From: Pseudodonghicola flavimaris
GTDB lineage: Bacteria; Pseudomonadota; Alphaproteobacteria; Rhodobacterales; Rhodobacteraceae
Reading direction: 5' to 3'
NCBI RefSeq assembly: GCF_030164425.1
Contig: NZ_JASNJD010000015.1
Coordinates: 1 to 64,000, forward strand
Length of the DNA stretch: 64,000 bases
A program made the translations under genes and the position numbers. Under the pieces are notes generated by a model, which ran no database searches, had not been told where the DNA came from, and saw nothing but the letters and a program-made list of their open reading frames with translations. Shown in pieces: positions 14,588-24,147 of the stretch. The number at the start of each line of letters is the position of its first letter. Position 1 is the first letter of the stretch.

Positions 14588-16129
14588 ATGGCCTTCACCC
14601 GCGTCTTTCAGGACTTCAACCGGACCTGGCTGCAGATCGGCGACGGTGCCGGTGATATCTTCACCGGCGATGGCACCGTCCCGAGCGGTCCCCATAAGGG
14701 CAGCTTCCAGACCAGGGACGAAATCCGCGCCGGGGGCGGCGACGATTTTCTGGACGGAGAGAGAGGCCGCAACCTGCTGTTCGCTGAGGCCGGTGACGAC
14801 CGGATCACCCTGGGCGATGTCGGCGACGGGCTGGCCTGGGACCGGGCCTATGGCGGCGCCGGCTCGGACATATTCTACGGCAGCACCACCAGGCCGATCG
14901 ACGGCAAGGTGCATCTGGCCAACGGCGGCGCCGGCGCCGACAGCTTCTGGTTTCACCTGACCCCCGACGCCGCCGATCTGCGCGGCGACACGGTCTTTGT
15001 CGACGGCATCGCCGCGGTCAAGCTGAAGTCCATCGAAACCGTGATCGGCAGCGCCCACGACGATGTGCTGCGCGCCGGCGGCGCCACCTTCGAACTGATC
15101 GGCGGCAGCGGCGACGACAGGCTGGTCGCCAACCCGCTGGAAAATCCCGGGCACCCCGACCGGGGCAGCACGCTTGTCGGCGGCGTGGGCGCGGATGTGC
15201 TGCGCGGCGGCGGCTATCGGGATGTTCTCTTCGATCATTTCGACCCGAGAACTGGCCCGCCGGCCAGCACAGATGCCGATCTGGACAGGCTCTATGGCGG
15301 CGGCGGCGCGGACCTGCTGTTTTCCTTTTCCGGCGATGACAAGCTGGTGGGCGGCGCCGGGCGCGACATCATCCGCTCCCTTTCGGGCAACGATATCATT
15401 CACGGCGGCGACGGCGCCGATACCATCCTGTTCGGCGCCCCCGGCCACTGGAGCCTGGATATCACCCGCACTCAGGGCAGCCTCTATGGGGTGAGTATCG
15501 ATGGGGGCACCGATGGCCGGGGCGGCGACACGGTCGATTTCTCCATGGTGACGCTGTCCACCGGGGCGCTGCTGCGCGGGCTGGAAATCAATCTCGGGGT
15601 TGGCAAGGGCTGGAACCTCGCCTCTCCGGACGGGCCGCAGAAGTTCCGCATTCGCGAGATCGAACATGTTGCCGGCACCGAACGAAGCGATGTGCTGACC
15701 GGCTCGGCCGAGGGCAACACGCTGCTGGGGCTGGGCGGCGAGGATATCATCCGGGGCGGCGCCGGCCGGGACCAGCTCGATGGCGGCGCCGGCAGCGACC
15801 GGCTGTTCGGCGGTGCCAATCGCGATCTGCTCTATTCGGATTTCGACGGCGATATCCTGCAGGGCGGTTCCGGGATCGACCGGTTCGACTTCACCCGCAC
15901 CGATTTCACCCGCTCCGGTCTCACCGCCCGCATCGTCGATTACGATCTGCGCGAAGCGGTCCTGACCGATTGGGAGGGGCTGTTCCATCTCGACATCAAG
16001 GACACCACCGAAGGGGCGCTGGTCACCGGCGATGGCGGCGTCACCAATATCCTGTTCGAGGGCATCCGCGCGGCCGACCTGGCGTTGGACCGGTTCTTTT
16101 TCCACCCGCCGTCAGAAGACGACTTCTAG
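14588..16129 (+). CDS. RTX-type calcium-binding protein
   Basis: A 513-residue acidic protein, rich in Gly and Asp, with several blocks of hemolysin-type nonapeptide repeats (GGxGxDxhx). Examples are EIRAGGGDDFLDGERGRNLL, DDKLVGGAGRDIIRSLSGND, and IIRGGAGRDQLDGGAGSDRL with FGGANRDLLYSD. No N-terminal signal peptide is present, as expected for type I secreted proteins whose signal is C-terminal; the end is rich in hydrophobic and acidic residues (RFFFHPPSEDDF). No enzymatic domain was recognised, so it may be a surface or adhesive protein. No type I secretion genes are adjacent. It lies against the truncated hydrolase gene upstream. Confidence 0.8.
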   Translation: MAFTRVFQDFNRTWLQIGDGAGDIFTGDGTVPSGPHKGSFQTRDEIRAGGGDDFLDGERGRNLLFAEAGDDRITLGDVGDGLAWDRAYGGAGSDIFYGSTTRPIDGKVHLANGGAGADSFWFHLTPDAADLRGDTVFVDGIAAVKLKSIETVIGSAHDDVLRAGGATFELIGGSGDDRLVANPLENPGHPDRGSTLVGGVGADVLRGGGYRDVLFDHFDPRTGPPASTDADLDRLYGGGGADLLFSFSGDDKLVGGAGRDIIRSLSGNDIIHGGDGADTILFGAPGHWSLDITRTQGSLYGVSIDGGTDGRGGDTVDFSMVTLSTGALLRGLEINLGVGKGWNLASPDGPQKFRIREIEHVAGTERSDVLTGSAEGNTLLGLGGEDIIRGGAGRDQLDGGAGSDRLFGGANRDLLYSDFDGDILQGGSGIDRFDFTRTDFTRSGLTARIVDYDLREAVLTDWEGLFHLDIKDTTEGALVTGDGGVTNILFEGIRAADLALDRFFFHPPSEDDF

Positions 16130-16135
16130 CCGCGC

Positions 16136-16552
16136 TCAGCCCAGGTGAGCGGCGACCTCGCGCCGGTGCGGCGCGGTCCGATGTTCGAAAAGGTAAATTC
16201 CCTGCCAGGTTCCGAGCCGCATACGCCCATCCATCACAGGAACAGACAAGCTGACCGGCATCATCGCCGCCTTGATATGGGCTGGCATATCGTCCGGTCC
16301 CTCATAGGTATGGGTCAGATAGCGCATCGTCGGGTCGGTGGTGGGCGGCACCAGCCGGTGAAAGAAGGCCCGCAGATCGCTCTGCACCTCCGGGTCGGCA
16401 TTTTCCTGGATCAACAGCGAACAGGAGGTGTGACGCACGAAAAGCGTCAGCACCCCATCGCTCGCCTCCACCCCGCGCAGCCAGCCGGCCACATCGGCGG
16501 TGAATTCATAGAGCCCTTGGCCCCGGGTCGAAATGGTGAAACTCGTCTGCAT
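16136..16552 (-). CDS. yjbQ: YjbQ family protein (UPF0047)
   Basis: A 138-residue protein of the YjbQ/UPF0047 family, annotated in some genomes as a secondary thiamine-phosphate synthase on the evidence of genetic complementation. The signature regions are intact: LFVRHTSCSLLIQENADPEV, YEGPDDMPAHIKAA and GTWQGIYLFEHR. The start at MQTSFTIS fits the family length. It converges with the RTX gene, with only 6 bases between stop codons. The physiological role is uncertain. Confidence 0.85.
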   Translation of the reverse strand: MQTSFTISTRGQGLYEFTADVAGWLRGVEASDGVLTLFVRHTSCSLLIQENADPEVQSDLRAFFHRLVPPTTDPTMRYLTHTYEGPDDMPAHIKAAMMPVSLSVPVMDGRMRLGTWQGIYLFEHRTAPHRREVAAHLG

Positions 16553-16606
16553 GCGCGCAGTTAGGCCCGGCCGGCGCACGAAGGCAAGGCGCCGGTGCCG
16601 AGCCGC

Positions 16607-16999
16607 TCAGCCGGCGGCATAGGCGCGGCGGGCTTCGGCGATCGGAGAGGCATGCAGCTCCGCCCAGTCGATCAGCGCCCCAAGCGGCCCCAGCAGCGAC
16701 AGGCCCATCTCGGTCAGACGGTATTCGACACTGGGCGGCTTGGTGGGAAAGACCTCCCGCGCGATCAGCCCGTCCCGCTCCAGATCGCGCAGCGACTGGG
16801 TCAGCATGCGTTTGGAGATATCCGGCAGCGCCCGGCCGATGGCGTTGAACCGCGCCGGTCCCTTCGACAGCTCCATCAGGATCAGCGTGGTCCATTTCGC
16901 CGCAACGTGATCCAGCACGTGGCGCACCGGGCATTTGGACAGATCCTGCCCCTTCTGTTTCCAGACTTCCAACCGGTCGAGGGCAACGGCATCGCGCAT
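16607..16999 (-). CDS. HxlR family transcriptional regulator
   Basis: A 130-residue winged-helix protein of the HxlR family. The N-terminal [20 protein letters not shown] carries the conserved Cys that, in related regulators such as QorR and HypR, senses oxidants or reactive electrophiles. [19 protein letters not shown] is the recognition helix and [16 protein letters not shown] the wing and dimer part. It is divergent from a quinone oxidoreductase gene 108 bases away, with an inverted repeat between them, so it most probably represses that gene until its Cys is modified. Confidence 0.85.
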   Translation of the reverse strand: MRDAVALDRLEVWKQKGQDLSKCPVRHVLDHVAAKWTTLILMELSKGPARFNAIGRALPDISKRMLTQSLRDLERDGLIAREVFPTKPPSVEYRLTEMGLSLLGPLGALIDWAELHASPIAEARRAYAAG

Positions 17000-17057
17000 G
17001 GTGGTTCCCTTCGTGTAACCTGGGCAGAAAAACCTGCCTCCTTTTCAGAGGTCAAAT

Positions 17058-17076
17058 AGGTCTCTATCTGAGACCT
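17058..17076. promoter_or_regulatory. Probable HxlR operator
   Basis: AGGTCTC-TATCT-GAGACCT, a perfect 7-bp inverted repeat with a 5-base spacer, lies between the divergent HxlR and oxidoreductase genes, 31 bases before the latter's start codon. Confidence 0.6.
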
Positions 17077-17107
17077 GTCAACGATTGAAGACTAAAAGGA
17101 GTCTCTC

Positions 17108-17974
17108 ATGTCCACCCCTCTTCTCATGGTGACCGGCGCCTCCGGTCAGCTGGGCCAGCTGGCCGTCGCCCATCTGAAAACCCTGGTGCCCGCGTCGCAG
17201 ATCGTGGCGCTGGTCCGCAAACCCGAGGTCAAGGCCGCCTATGAGGCGGACGGCATCGCCGCCCGCATCGGCGATTACGACGATGTCGAAGGGCTCACCA
17301 CCGCCTTCGCCGGTGTCGACCGTCTGCTGTTGATCTCTTCCAGCGCGGTGGGCGAACGCGCCCGCCAGCACGGCAATGTCATCGCCGCCGCCAAGGCCGC
17401 CGGCGTCGGCTTCATCGCCTATACCTCGATCCTCGACGCCGCGACCTCGCCGATGGCGCTGGCCGAAGAGCACAAGGCCACCGAGGCGATGCTGGCCGAG
17501 AGCGGCATTCCCCACGCGCTGCTGCGCAACGGCTGGTACACCGAAAACCTGCTGGCCAGCCTGCCCACCGATCTGGAGCTCGGCCAACATTTCGGCTGCG
17601 CCGGAGAGGGCCGCTTCGCCACCGCGACGCGCAAGGATTATGCCGAAGCCGCGGCCATCGTTCTGGCGGGCGGCGATCACGCCGGCAAAACCTATGAACT
17701 GGCCGGCGACAGCGATTTCACCCTTACCGATTTCGCCGCCGCGCTGAGCAAACTGGCCGGCAAGCCAGTCAGCTATACCGATATGCCGGAAGAGGCCTAT
17801 ACCGCCGCTCTGGTTCAGGCCGGCCTGCCTGAAGGCTTCGCCGCCATCCTCGCCGACAGCGACGCCAAGGCCGCAGGCGGCGCGCTGACCACCACCAGCA
17901 AGGACCTGTCGCAGCTGATCGGCCATCCGACCACGCCGCTGGCCACCACCATCGCCGCCGCCCTGGCCGGCTGA
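17108..17974 (+). CDS. NAD(P)H:quinone oxidoreductase, QorB-like
   Basis: A 288-residue NmrA-like short-chain fold protein related to E. coli QorB (YtfG), which reduces quinones with NADPH. The nucleotide-binding loop is LMVTGASGQLGQLAVAHLK; AYTSILDAATSPMALAEEHK and YTENLLASLPTD are further family signs. A good ribosome binding site (AGGAG, 6 bases) precedes the ATG. The divergent HxlR regulator and the shared palindrome suggest induction by quinones or electrophiles. The exact substrate is not known. Confidence 0.85.
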   Translation: MSTPLLMVTGASGQLGQLAVAHLKTLVPASQIVALVRKPEVKAAYEADGIAARIGDYDDVEGLTTAFAGVDRLLLISSSAVGERARQHGNVIAAAKAAGVGFIAYTSILDAATSPMALAEEHKATEAMLAESGIPHALLRNGWYTENLLASLPTDLELGQHFGCAGEGRFATATRKDYAEAAAIVLAGGDHAGKTYELAGDSDFTLTDFAAALSKLAGKPVSYTDMPEEAYTAALVQAGLPEGFAAILADSDAKAAGGALTTTSKDLSQLIGHPTTPLATTIAAALAG

Positions 17975-18018
17975 TCCCGACAAGGCCTCGGCCTGCCGCG
18001 GCGGGCCGGGGTCGCCCC

Positions 18019-18435
18019 TCAGGGGCGCATGGACCAGGGGAAGCTGTCGAACTTGCCGCCATAGCAATATTGCTGGGCCATCGACGCGCTGAGATTATCG
18101 CCCACACGTTTCACGCTGAGGCTGAGGCCAGGCGTGGTATCGGCCCCTTTCGGCGCGGTCAGCGCGAATTGCACCGCCCGCTTGCCGGCAGAGCTGGCAG
18201 AGGGCCCGACCGGCGCCCAGAGAAAAATCCGCTGCGCCGCCGCCACGCCCAACACGCTGCGGGCATAATCGCCCGCCCCGCACCAGTAGTCTTGCGCCCC
18301 GGACCCGGCGCGGCCGACCACCTCGAACACCCCTTGCCCCAGATCGTGAACCTGATGACCGTTCTGCGCCCGCCAGGCCAGAGCGGCCCCTGGCAGCGCC
18401 GTCAGCAGGGCGACACCCAACAGCATCTGTCTCAT
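18019..18435 (-). CDS. Secreted protein, DYWCGA paralogue 1
   Basis: A 138-residue protein with a signal peptide (MRQMLLGVALLTALPGAALA). The mature part has two Cys, one in QDYWCGAGDYARSVLG and one in AQQYCYGGKF, which could form a disulfide in the periplasm. The ATG at 18435 is preferred because GAGGAG stands 7 bases upstream. It shares its layout and the motif GxGxxDYWCGAxDYAxxVLG with the next gene upstream (18466-18915), so the two arose by tandem duplication. No family with known function was recognised. Confidence 0.72.
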   Translation of the reverse strand: MRQMLLGVALLTALPGAALAWRAQNGHQVHDLGQGVFEVVGRAGSGAQDYWCGAGDYARSVLGVAAAQRIFLWAPVGPSASSAGKRAVQFALTAPKGADTTPGLSLSVKRVGDNLSASMAQQYCYGGKFDSFPWSMRP

Positions 18436-18465
18436 GATCTTACTCCTCACACTCAGGCACCGGCC

Positions 18466-18915
18466 TCAGGGCCGGGCCGGATTACGGTCGCAATAGCTGC
18501 GCGCCTGTTGCACCGACATGTGATCGCCGGGCGACAGCCTGTTGGTCAGAATGATCGGGAACCGGTCGTTCAGCGGTGCATTGGCCCGCGCGGCAGCCGC
18601 GCCACTCAGGCCCGCCGCCACCGGATCGAGGGTGAATTGCACCGCCGATTTGCGCCCGGTGGTCGCGCTGGGGCCACGCCCGCGCACCACGAACAGCGGA
18701 TCGGTCCAGCTGGCCCCCAGCACCCGCTGGGCGTAATCGGATGCACCGCACCAGTAATCCCCAGCGCCGGAGGCCGTCCGCGGGATCACTTCGAACACGG
18801 CCGCATCGACCGGATAGGCACGCATGTTCCGCCCCACCCGATCTGCGGCCGCCAGGCTGGGAAAGCTGAGGATCATGGCCGAAACACCGGCCAGGACGAA
18901 AGAAAACCGTTTCAT
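18466..18915 (-). CDS. Secreted protein, DYWCGA paralogue 2
   Basis: A 149-residue protein with a signal peptide (MKRFSFVLAGVSAMILSFPS, cleavage after LAA). The mature part contains SGAGDYWCGASDYAQRVLG and near the end VQQARSYCDRNP, the same two-Cys arrangement as its neighbour at 18019-18435. Other shared segments are PSAxxGxxxAVQF. It is upstream of its paralogue with 30 bases between, so both are probably on one transcript. Function unknown; an exported binding protein or part of an envelope response is possible. Confidence 0.72.
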   Translation of the reverse strand: MKRFSFVLAGVSAMILSFPSLAAADRVGRNMRAYPVDAAVFEVIPRTASGAGDYWCGASDYAQRVLGASWTDPLFVVRGRGPSATTGRKSAVQFTLDPVAAGLSGAAAARANAPLNDRFPIILTNRLSPGDHMSVQQARSYCDRNPARP

Positions 18916-19018
18916 GGCTGTGACCTTCAGAGATTTTTCAAGTGTAACATAGGACTGCGCAACCGCCGCGAACAGCGGCGCAGAGACGCAGGGTAAATCA
19001 TGGCGGCGGACCGCCGAC

Positions 19019-19054
19019 AAAAACGCCCGCGCAGGGAGCAGACCTGCGCGGGCG
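19019..19054 (-). terminator. Terminator of rpoD
   Basis: A 12-bp stem CGCCCGCGCAGG/CCTGCGCGGGCG followed by TTTTTG on the minus strand, 24 bases after the rpoD stop codon. Confidence 0.92.
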
Positions 19055-19077
19055 TCGATAGCGTCGGTTTTCCGGGC

Positions 19078-21060
19078 TTACTGATCGAGGAAGCTGCGCA
19101 GCTTGCGCGAGCGGCTCGGGTGCTTCAGCTTCCTGAGCGCCTTCGCCTCGATCTGACGGATCCGTTCGCGGGTGACCGAGAACTGCTGACCAACCTCTTC
19201 CAGCGTGTGATCGGTGTTCATGCCGATGCCGAAACGCATCCGCAGAACCCGTTCCTCGCGCGGGGTCAGGCTGGCCAGAACACGGGTGGTGGTTTCCTTC
19301 AGGTTTTCCTGAATCGCCGAGTCCAGCGGCAGAACCGCGTTCTTGTCCTCGATGAAATCGCCCAGCTGGCTGTCTTCCTCGTCGCCGATCGGCGTTTCGA
19401 GAGAGATCGGCTCCTTGGCGATCTTCATCACCTTGCGGACCTTCTCCAGCGGCATCTGCAGCTTTTCGGCCAGTTCCTCCGGGGTCGGCTCGCGGCCGAT
19501 CTCATGCAGCATCTGGCGACCGGTGCGGACCAGCTTGTTGATCGTCTCGATCATATGGACCGGGATCCGGATGGTGCGTGCCTGATCGGCGATCGAGCGG
19601 GTGATCGCCTGACGAATCCACCAAGTGGCGTAGGTCGAGAACTTGTAGCCGCGACGATATTCGAACTTGTCCACCGCCTTCATCAGGCCGATGTTGCCTT
19701 CCTGAATAAGATCAAGGAACTGCAGCCCGCGGTTGGTGTATTTCTTGGCGATGGAGATCACCAGGCGCAGGTTCGCCTCGACCATTTCCTTCTTGGCCTG
19801 ACGCGCCTCTTTCTCGCCCTTCTGGACCTGCTGCACGATGCGGCGGAATTCGCTGATGTCGAGACCGACGTATTGACCGACCTGGGCCATATCGGCGCGC
19901 AGTTCCTCGATCTTGTCAGAGCTGCGCTCGATCAGCATCTGCCAGCCCCGGCCCGACTTCTGGCTCATCTCGTCCAGCCAGGTCGGATCCAGTTCGCGGC
20001 CGCGATATTCGTCGATGAATTCGCGCCGGTTGATCCGGGCCTGGTCGGCCAGTTTCACCATCGACCCGTCGATCGACATCACCCGCTTGTTGATGCCGTA
20101 GAGCTGGTCGATCAGCGCCTCGATCCGGTTGTTGTGCAGATGCAGACCGTTCACCAGTTCGACGATCTCGGAGCGCAGTTTCTGGTACTGCGCCTCCTGC
20201 GTATCGCTGAAGGCGCCGCTGTCGCTGAGCGTGGCGGCGATCCGGTCGTCCTGCATCTCGGACAGTTCGGAATAATTGTTGGCGATCCGCTCCAGCGTGC
20301 TCAGCACCTGATCCTTCAGCGCCGCTTCCATCGCGGCCAGCGACATGTTGGCCTGATCGTCGTCTTCGTCGTCGTCCTTGGCGATCGGGTTGCCGTCGGC
20401 ATCGAGCTCGGGGCCGCTGTCGCTTTCGGATTTCTTCGCCGCACCGCCGGCCGACACGATGGGCTCGGCCACGCCGTCGTCGTCCTCCAGCTGATTGCCG
20501 AAGGTCGCCTCGAGGTCGATCACGTCGCGCAGCAGAATGTCTTCGGACAGAAGTTCGTCGTGCCAGATGGTGATCGCCTGGAAGGTCAGCGGGCTTTCGC
20601 ACAGCCCGGCGATCATCGTGTTGCGCCCGGCCTCGATCCGCTTGGCGATGGCGATCTCGCCCTCGCGCGACAGCAGCTCGACCGACCCCATCTCACGCAG
20701 ATACATGCGCACCGGGTCATCCGTGCGGTCCAGCTTCTCGGTCTGCTGGTTGGCGAGCGTCACCTCACGGGCGTCGGAGGTGGTAACCACCTCGGTCGAG
20801 CCCTTGTTCTGCTCTTCTTCCTCGGCCTCTTCGTCCTCGATGATGTTGATGCCCATCTCGGAAAGCATGGACATCACATCTTCGATCTGCTCCGAACTGA
20901 CCTGATCGGGAGGCAGAACCTGGTTCAGCTGATCATAAGTGATGTAGCCTTTCTCGCGGGCCTCGGCGATCATCTTCTTGACCTGGGCCTGGCTCATGTC
21001 CAGCGAGATTTCCTGTTCCTGTTCCTCAGGCTTCTGGTCGTCGGTGTCCTTAGCTGCCAT
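19078..21060 (-). CDS. rpoD: RNA polymerase primary sigma factor
   Basis: A 660-residue housekeeping sigma-70. Region 1.1 is at the N-terminus ([20 protein letters not shown]), followed by region 1.2 with [20 protein letters not shown], a long acidic non-conserved region, then region 2 ([60 protein letters not shown]), region 3 and region 4 ([39 protein letters not shown]). The start at [13 protein letters not shown] has AGGAG 6 bases upstream. It follows dnaG on the same strand, the usual macromolecular-synthesis pairing. Confidence 0.98.
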   Translation of the reverse strand: MAAKDTDDQKPEEQEQEISLDMSQAQVKKMIAEAREKGYITYDQLNQVLPPDQVSSEQIEDVMSMLSEMGINIIEDEEAEEEEQNKGSTEVVTTSDAREVTLANQQTEKLDRTDDPVRMYLREMGSVELLSREGEIAIAKRIEAGRNTMIAGLCESPLTFQAITIWHDELLSEDILLRDVIDLEATFGNQLEDDDGVAEPIVSAGGAAKKSESDSGPELDADGNPIAKDDDEDDDQANMSLAAMEAALKDQVLSTLERIANNYSELSEMQDDRIAATLSDSGAFSDTQEAQYQKLRSEIVELVNGLHLHNNRIEALIDQLYGINKRVMSIDGSMVKLADQARINRREFIDEYRGRELDPTWLDEMSQKSGRGWQMLIERSSDKIEELRADMAQVGQYVGLDISEFRRIVQQVQKGEKEARQAKKEMVEANLRLVISIAKKYTNRGLQFLDLIQEGNIGLMKAVDKFEYRRGYKFSTYATWWIRQAITRSIADQARTIRIPVHMIETINKLVRTGRQMLHEIGREPTPEELAEKLQMPLEKVRKVMKIAKEPISLETPIGDEEDSQLGDFIEDKNAVLPLDSAIQENLKETTTRVLASLTPREERVLRMRFGIGMNTDHTLEEVGQQFSVTRERIRQIEAKALRKLKHPSRSRKLRSFLDQ

Positions 21061-21176
21061 TCGGTGCTCCTGCAGAGGCGTGGGGCGATTCGCTCGGATC
21101 CGAATCATCGGATAATCCCGCGATTCGGTCATCGGTTCGCCCGGTTGTCCACCTCTATTCGTTACAAAATTCCGCC

Positions 21177-23180
21177 TCAACGGCCCGATTTGGAATAGCT
21201 GATCCGGCTCAGCAGGTCGTCGAAGGCGTCTCGCTCCTCGCGGTTGATGCGGGCGCCGTTTTCTCCGGTGTCATATTCCACCTTGTTTTCGGCACCGGCA
21301 CTGCGCATGGCGCGATCCCGCTCCCGTGCCGCCTGTCCCAGGCGCCAGGTCACGGCCTCATCCGCCATACCGGTCAACTCTTCCTCGGCCTCGGCGACCT
21401 CGGCATAAAGCCCGCGCCGCGCTTCGAGTTTTGCGAGTTCCTCGGCCAGTGTCATTCGGGCCAGGTCGATATCGCCGGGTTTGCGCACGCAGGGGCTGAT
21501 TGCGACATGGCGCAAGGCAAAGAGGTTTTCAAGGGCCTCCGGCCCCGCCGCCGCGGCGATTCTGTCTTTGAGTGCCTCGGAAGCCTCATCCGCGTGCCGC
21601 AGGATCAGATCGCGCAGCAGCGCGTGGTCGGGATCGCTGCAGGTCATCCGCTCGATCCGGTGTTCGAATTCCGGCACCAGCCCCGGCGCCAGAATCGCGG
21701 TGGCCAGAATCACCGCCTCGCGCAGCTGGGTCTCCGCCTGTTCGCCGGCGGCGACCAGAAGCGAGGTCTTGGTGCTGGGTTGCGGCGCCAGCGGCTGGCC
21801 GCGACCGGCCCAGGGCGCCCGGGCGCCGCGGCCGGGCTTGCCACCGCCCTTGCCGCCGCCGCCACCGGGCACGAAGGCCTCCCGCGCCGGCTTACGCGAC
21901 CGGAACAGCTCCCAGCGCAGGTCCTTGATCGCCTCGCCGTAATGGCTGCGGATCGAGGGGTCGCGGATCAGCCGCAGCTTCTCGCGCAGCGCCTTGTCCA
22001 GCGCGGCGCGGCGTTCGGGACTATCGAAATTGCGCCCCTCGGTCTCCCGCTGCCACAGCAGGTTGACCATCGGCTGCGCCTGATCCAGCACCGCCTGCAC
22101 CGCGCCGGCGCCCTCGGCCCGGATCAGATCGTCAGGGTCCTGGCCATCTGGCATCAGCGCGAACCGCAGCGATTTTCCCGCCTCCAGCAGCGGCAGCGCC
22201 AGATCGATCAGCCGCAGCGCCGCGTTGATCCCGGCCTTGTCGCCGTCGAGCGCGATGATCGGCTCGTCGGCGATGCGCCAGAGCATCTGCAGCTGGTTAT
22301 CGGTGACCGCCGTGCCCAAGGGGGCGACCGCGGCCTGGAACCCGGCCTCGGACAGCGCGATCACGTCCATATAGCCCTCGGCCACGATCAGCGGCATCCC
22401 CTTGCCCGCCGCCACCCGCGCCGGCCCGTGGTTGAACAGGCTGCGCCCCTTGTCGAACAGATCGGTCTCGGGCGAGTTCAGGTATTTCGCATTGTCGTTC
22501 GGATCCATCGCCCGGCCGCCAAAGGCGATGGCGCGGCCACGGGCGTCGCGGATCGGGAACATGATGCGGTTGCGGAAGGTATCATAGGGTTTGCCGCCCT
22601 TGGTCGAGGGCTTGGCCAGCCCGGCGCCCAGGATCAGTTCCTCCTCCACCCCCTTGGCGCGCAGCTGATCCCACAGGTGTTGCCAGCCCTCCGGCGCGAA
22701 GCCGATTTCCCAGCGTTCCAGTGCCGCCGGGCTGAGCCCCCGGCGGGTCAGGTAGTCCCGCGCCGGCCCGGCCACCCCGGTCCGCAGCTGCAGGCGGAAG
22801 ATCTGTACCGCCTGTTCCATCACCTCGGCCAGCTGGCTGCGGCGGTCGGCCTTCTGCTGGGCGCGCGGGTCGCGCTTGGGCAGTTCCATCCCCGCCTCAC
22901 GCGCGAGGATTTCGACCGCCTCCATGAACGAGACGTTTTCGGTTTCCTTCACGAAGGAGATCGCATCCCCCTTCGCGTGGCAGCCGAAGCAGTAATAAAA
23001 GCCCTTGCGGTCATCGACATGAAAAGACGCGCTCTTTTCGTGATGAAACGGGCAAGGCGCCCACATGTCGCCCTTGCCCTGGTTCGATTTGCGCGTGTCC
23101 CACATGACCTTGCGCCCGACCACCTGGGTCAGCGAGGTGCGGTTGCGCAATTCATCGAGGAATCCGGGAGGCAGTGACAT
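21177..23180 (-). CDS. dnaG: DNA primase
   Basis: A 667-residue primase that makes RNA primers at the replication fork. The N-terminal zinc ribbon has Cys43, His46, Cys64 and Cys67 ([10 protein letters not shown] and [12 protein letters not shown]). The TOPRIM domain carries [20 protein letters not shown] and [15 protein letters not shown] Gly-rich linker ([16 protein letters not shown]) near residue 460 leads to the helicase-binding C-terminal domain. It is 116 bases upstream of rpoD and co-oriented with it. A small secreted protein gene lies just upstream, 18 bases away. Confidence 0.97.
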   Translation of the reverse strand: MSLPPGFLDELRNRTSLTQVVGRKVMWDTRKSNQGKGDMWAPCPFHHEKSASFHVDDRKGFYYCFGCHAKGDAISFVKETENVSFMEAVEILAREAGMELPKRDPRAQQKADRRSQLAEVMEQAVQIFRLQLRTGVAGPARDYLTRRGLSPAALERWEIGFAPEGWQHLWDQLRAKGVEEELILGAGLAKPSTKGGKPYDTFRNRIMFPIRDARGRAIAFGGRAMDPNDNAKYLNSPETDLFDKGRSLFNHGPARVAAGKGMPLIVAEGYMDVIALSEAGFQAAVAPLGTAVTDNQLQMLWRIADEPIIALDGDKAGINAALRLIDLALPLLEAGKSLRFALMPDGQDPDDLIRAEGAGAVQAVLDQAQPMVNLLWQRETEGRNFDSPERRAALDKALREKLRLIRDPSIRSHYGEAIKDLRWELFRSRKPAREAFVPGGGGGKGGGKPGRGARAPWAGRGQPLAPQPSTKTSLLVAAGEQAETQLREAVILATAILAPGLVPEFEHRIERMTCSDPDHALLRDLILRHADEASEALKDRIAAAAGPEALENLFALRHVAISPCVRKPGDIDLARMTLAEELAKLEARRGLYAEVAEAEEELTGMADEAVTWRLGQAARERDRAMRSAGAENKVEYDTGENGARINREERDAFDDLLSRISYSKSGR

Positions 23181-23198
23181 CGGGGGCGTTGGATCCGC

Positions 23199-23567
23199 TT
23201 AGTTGTTGAGCTGCTTGATCATCTCCTGGCGCTGATCCCAGACCGCAATGCACTGGTCCTTCCAGATCGCGCCGAAATCGTTGCCCCGCAGGTCCTTGCG
23301 GCGCAGCTGATAGATATAGTCGGCCATGCCTGGGATCGCGGCATTGAACTGCGCCGGCCAGCCGGGATTGCCGGCGGCGATATGCGCCGCCACCTTGTCC
23401 TGGGCGACCCGGTCCAGCCGCGCCTGCTGCACCGCCGCCATCACCTGCCCCTCATAGCCGCAGCTTTCTTCCTTGCTCAGCTCCTGCTCGGCCAGCGCCG
23501 GCAACGCCAGGGCGGACACGCCGACGGCAATAGCGGCTGCAAACACGGAAAGGGGGCGGATCGTCAT
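23199..23567 (-). CDS. Small secreted protein
   Basis: A 122-residue protein with a signal peptide (SVFAAAIAVGVSALALPALA) and two Cys in the mature part (EESCGYEGQV and KDQCIAVWDQ), probably a disulfide-bonded helical periplasmic protein. AGGAG is 7 bases before the ATG. It lies 18 bases upstream of dnaG on the same strand, so it may share that transcript. I do not recognise a characterised family. Confidence 0.72.
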   Translation of the reverse strand: MTIRPLSVFAAAIAVGVSALALPALAEQELSKEESCGYEGQVMAAVQQARLDRVAQDKVAAHIAAGNPGWPAQFNAAIPGMADYIYQLRRKDLRGNDFGAIWKDQCIAVWDQRQEMIKQLNN

Positions 23568-23601
23568 CGGGCGGCTCCTGAATCGGTTGGGATGGCCCAG
23601 A

Positions 23602-24147
23602 TTACCCCCGCGCGGCGGCCGCTTCCATCGCCGTTTTCAGATCATGCAGCAAAGTGCCGGCCATCGAGCGGTAGACCAGGATCAGAAAGCCGTGATCGTC
23701 CAGCCGGGTGAGCGAGGCCGGCATATGGCCGAGCTGGCTGCGCAGCGTCGCGCCCGGCGCAAAAACCGCGCGCCTGAGGTCGACCGGCACCAGCCGCGCC
23801 AACACCGCCTCGGCCGCCTCCCCCTGCAGCCGCACCGCCGCCCATGCATCGGACTGATCGGCCAGCGCCGCCATGTCCTCCAGCGCCGGATCGGCCACCG
23901 CCCCGGTCAGCAGCGCCTGATCGCGGCCGAACCAGATCAGCCGGACACCGGCCCCGGTCAGGCTGCGGTTGGGCTGCGGCCAGCCCAGCCCGTGGGCGGC
24001 CGCCAACGCCGCGGCCAGATCGGCCTGCCGCCCGCGGTAGGGCGCGATGGAGGTCATCGGCCCCAGCGTCTCCTCCGTCACCGTCGCGGCGCCGATGGTC
24101 AGGGGCAACCGCCCCGCGCAGGGGGATTTCGCAGTCAGTTCAGCCAC
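23602..24147 (-). CDS. soxG: Sarcosine oxidase gamma subunit
   Basis: A 181-residue subunit of heterotetrameric sarcosine oxidase, which demethylates sarcosine to glycine with tetrahydrofolate and oxygen. The family start MAELTAKSPCAG and the C-terminal part LRSQLGHMPASLTRLDD and FLILVYRSMAGTLLHDL are visible. It overlaps soxA by 8 bases and ends the soxBDAG operon. Confidence 0.92.
   Translation of the reverse strand: MAELTAKSPCAGRLPLTIGAATVTEETLGPMTSIAPYRGRQADLAAALAAAHGLGWPQPNRSLTGAGVRLIWFGRDQALLTGAVADPALEDMAALADQSDAWAAVRLQGEAAEAVLARLVPVDLRRAVFAPGATLRSQLGHMPASLTRLDDHGFLILVYRSMAGTLLHDLKTAMEAAAARG

Noticed and set aside
14490-14960. Extension of the truncated hydrolase into a 257-residue protein
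   Set aside because: The frame stays open, but after about 14485 it is out of register with the RTX gene, and the product has no family likeness and a biased composition.
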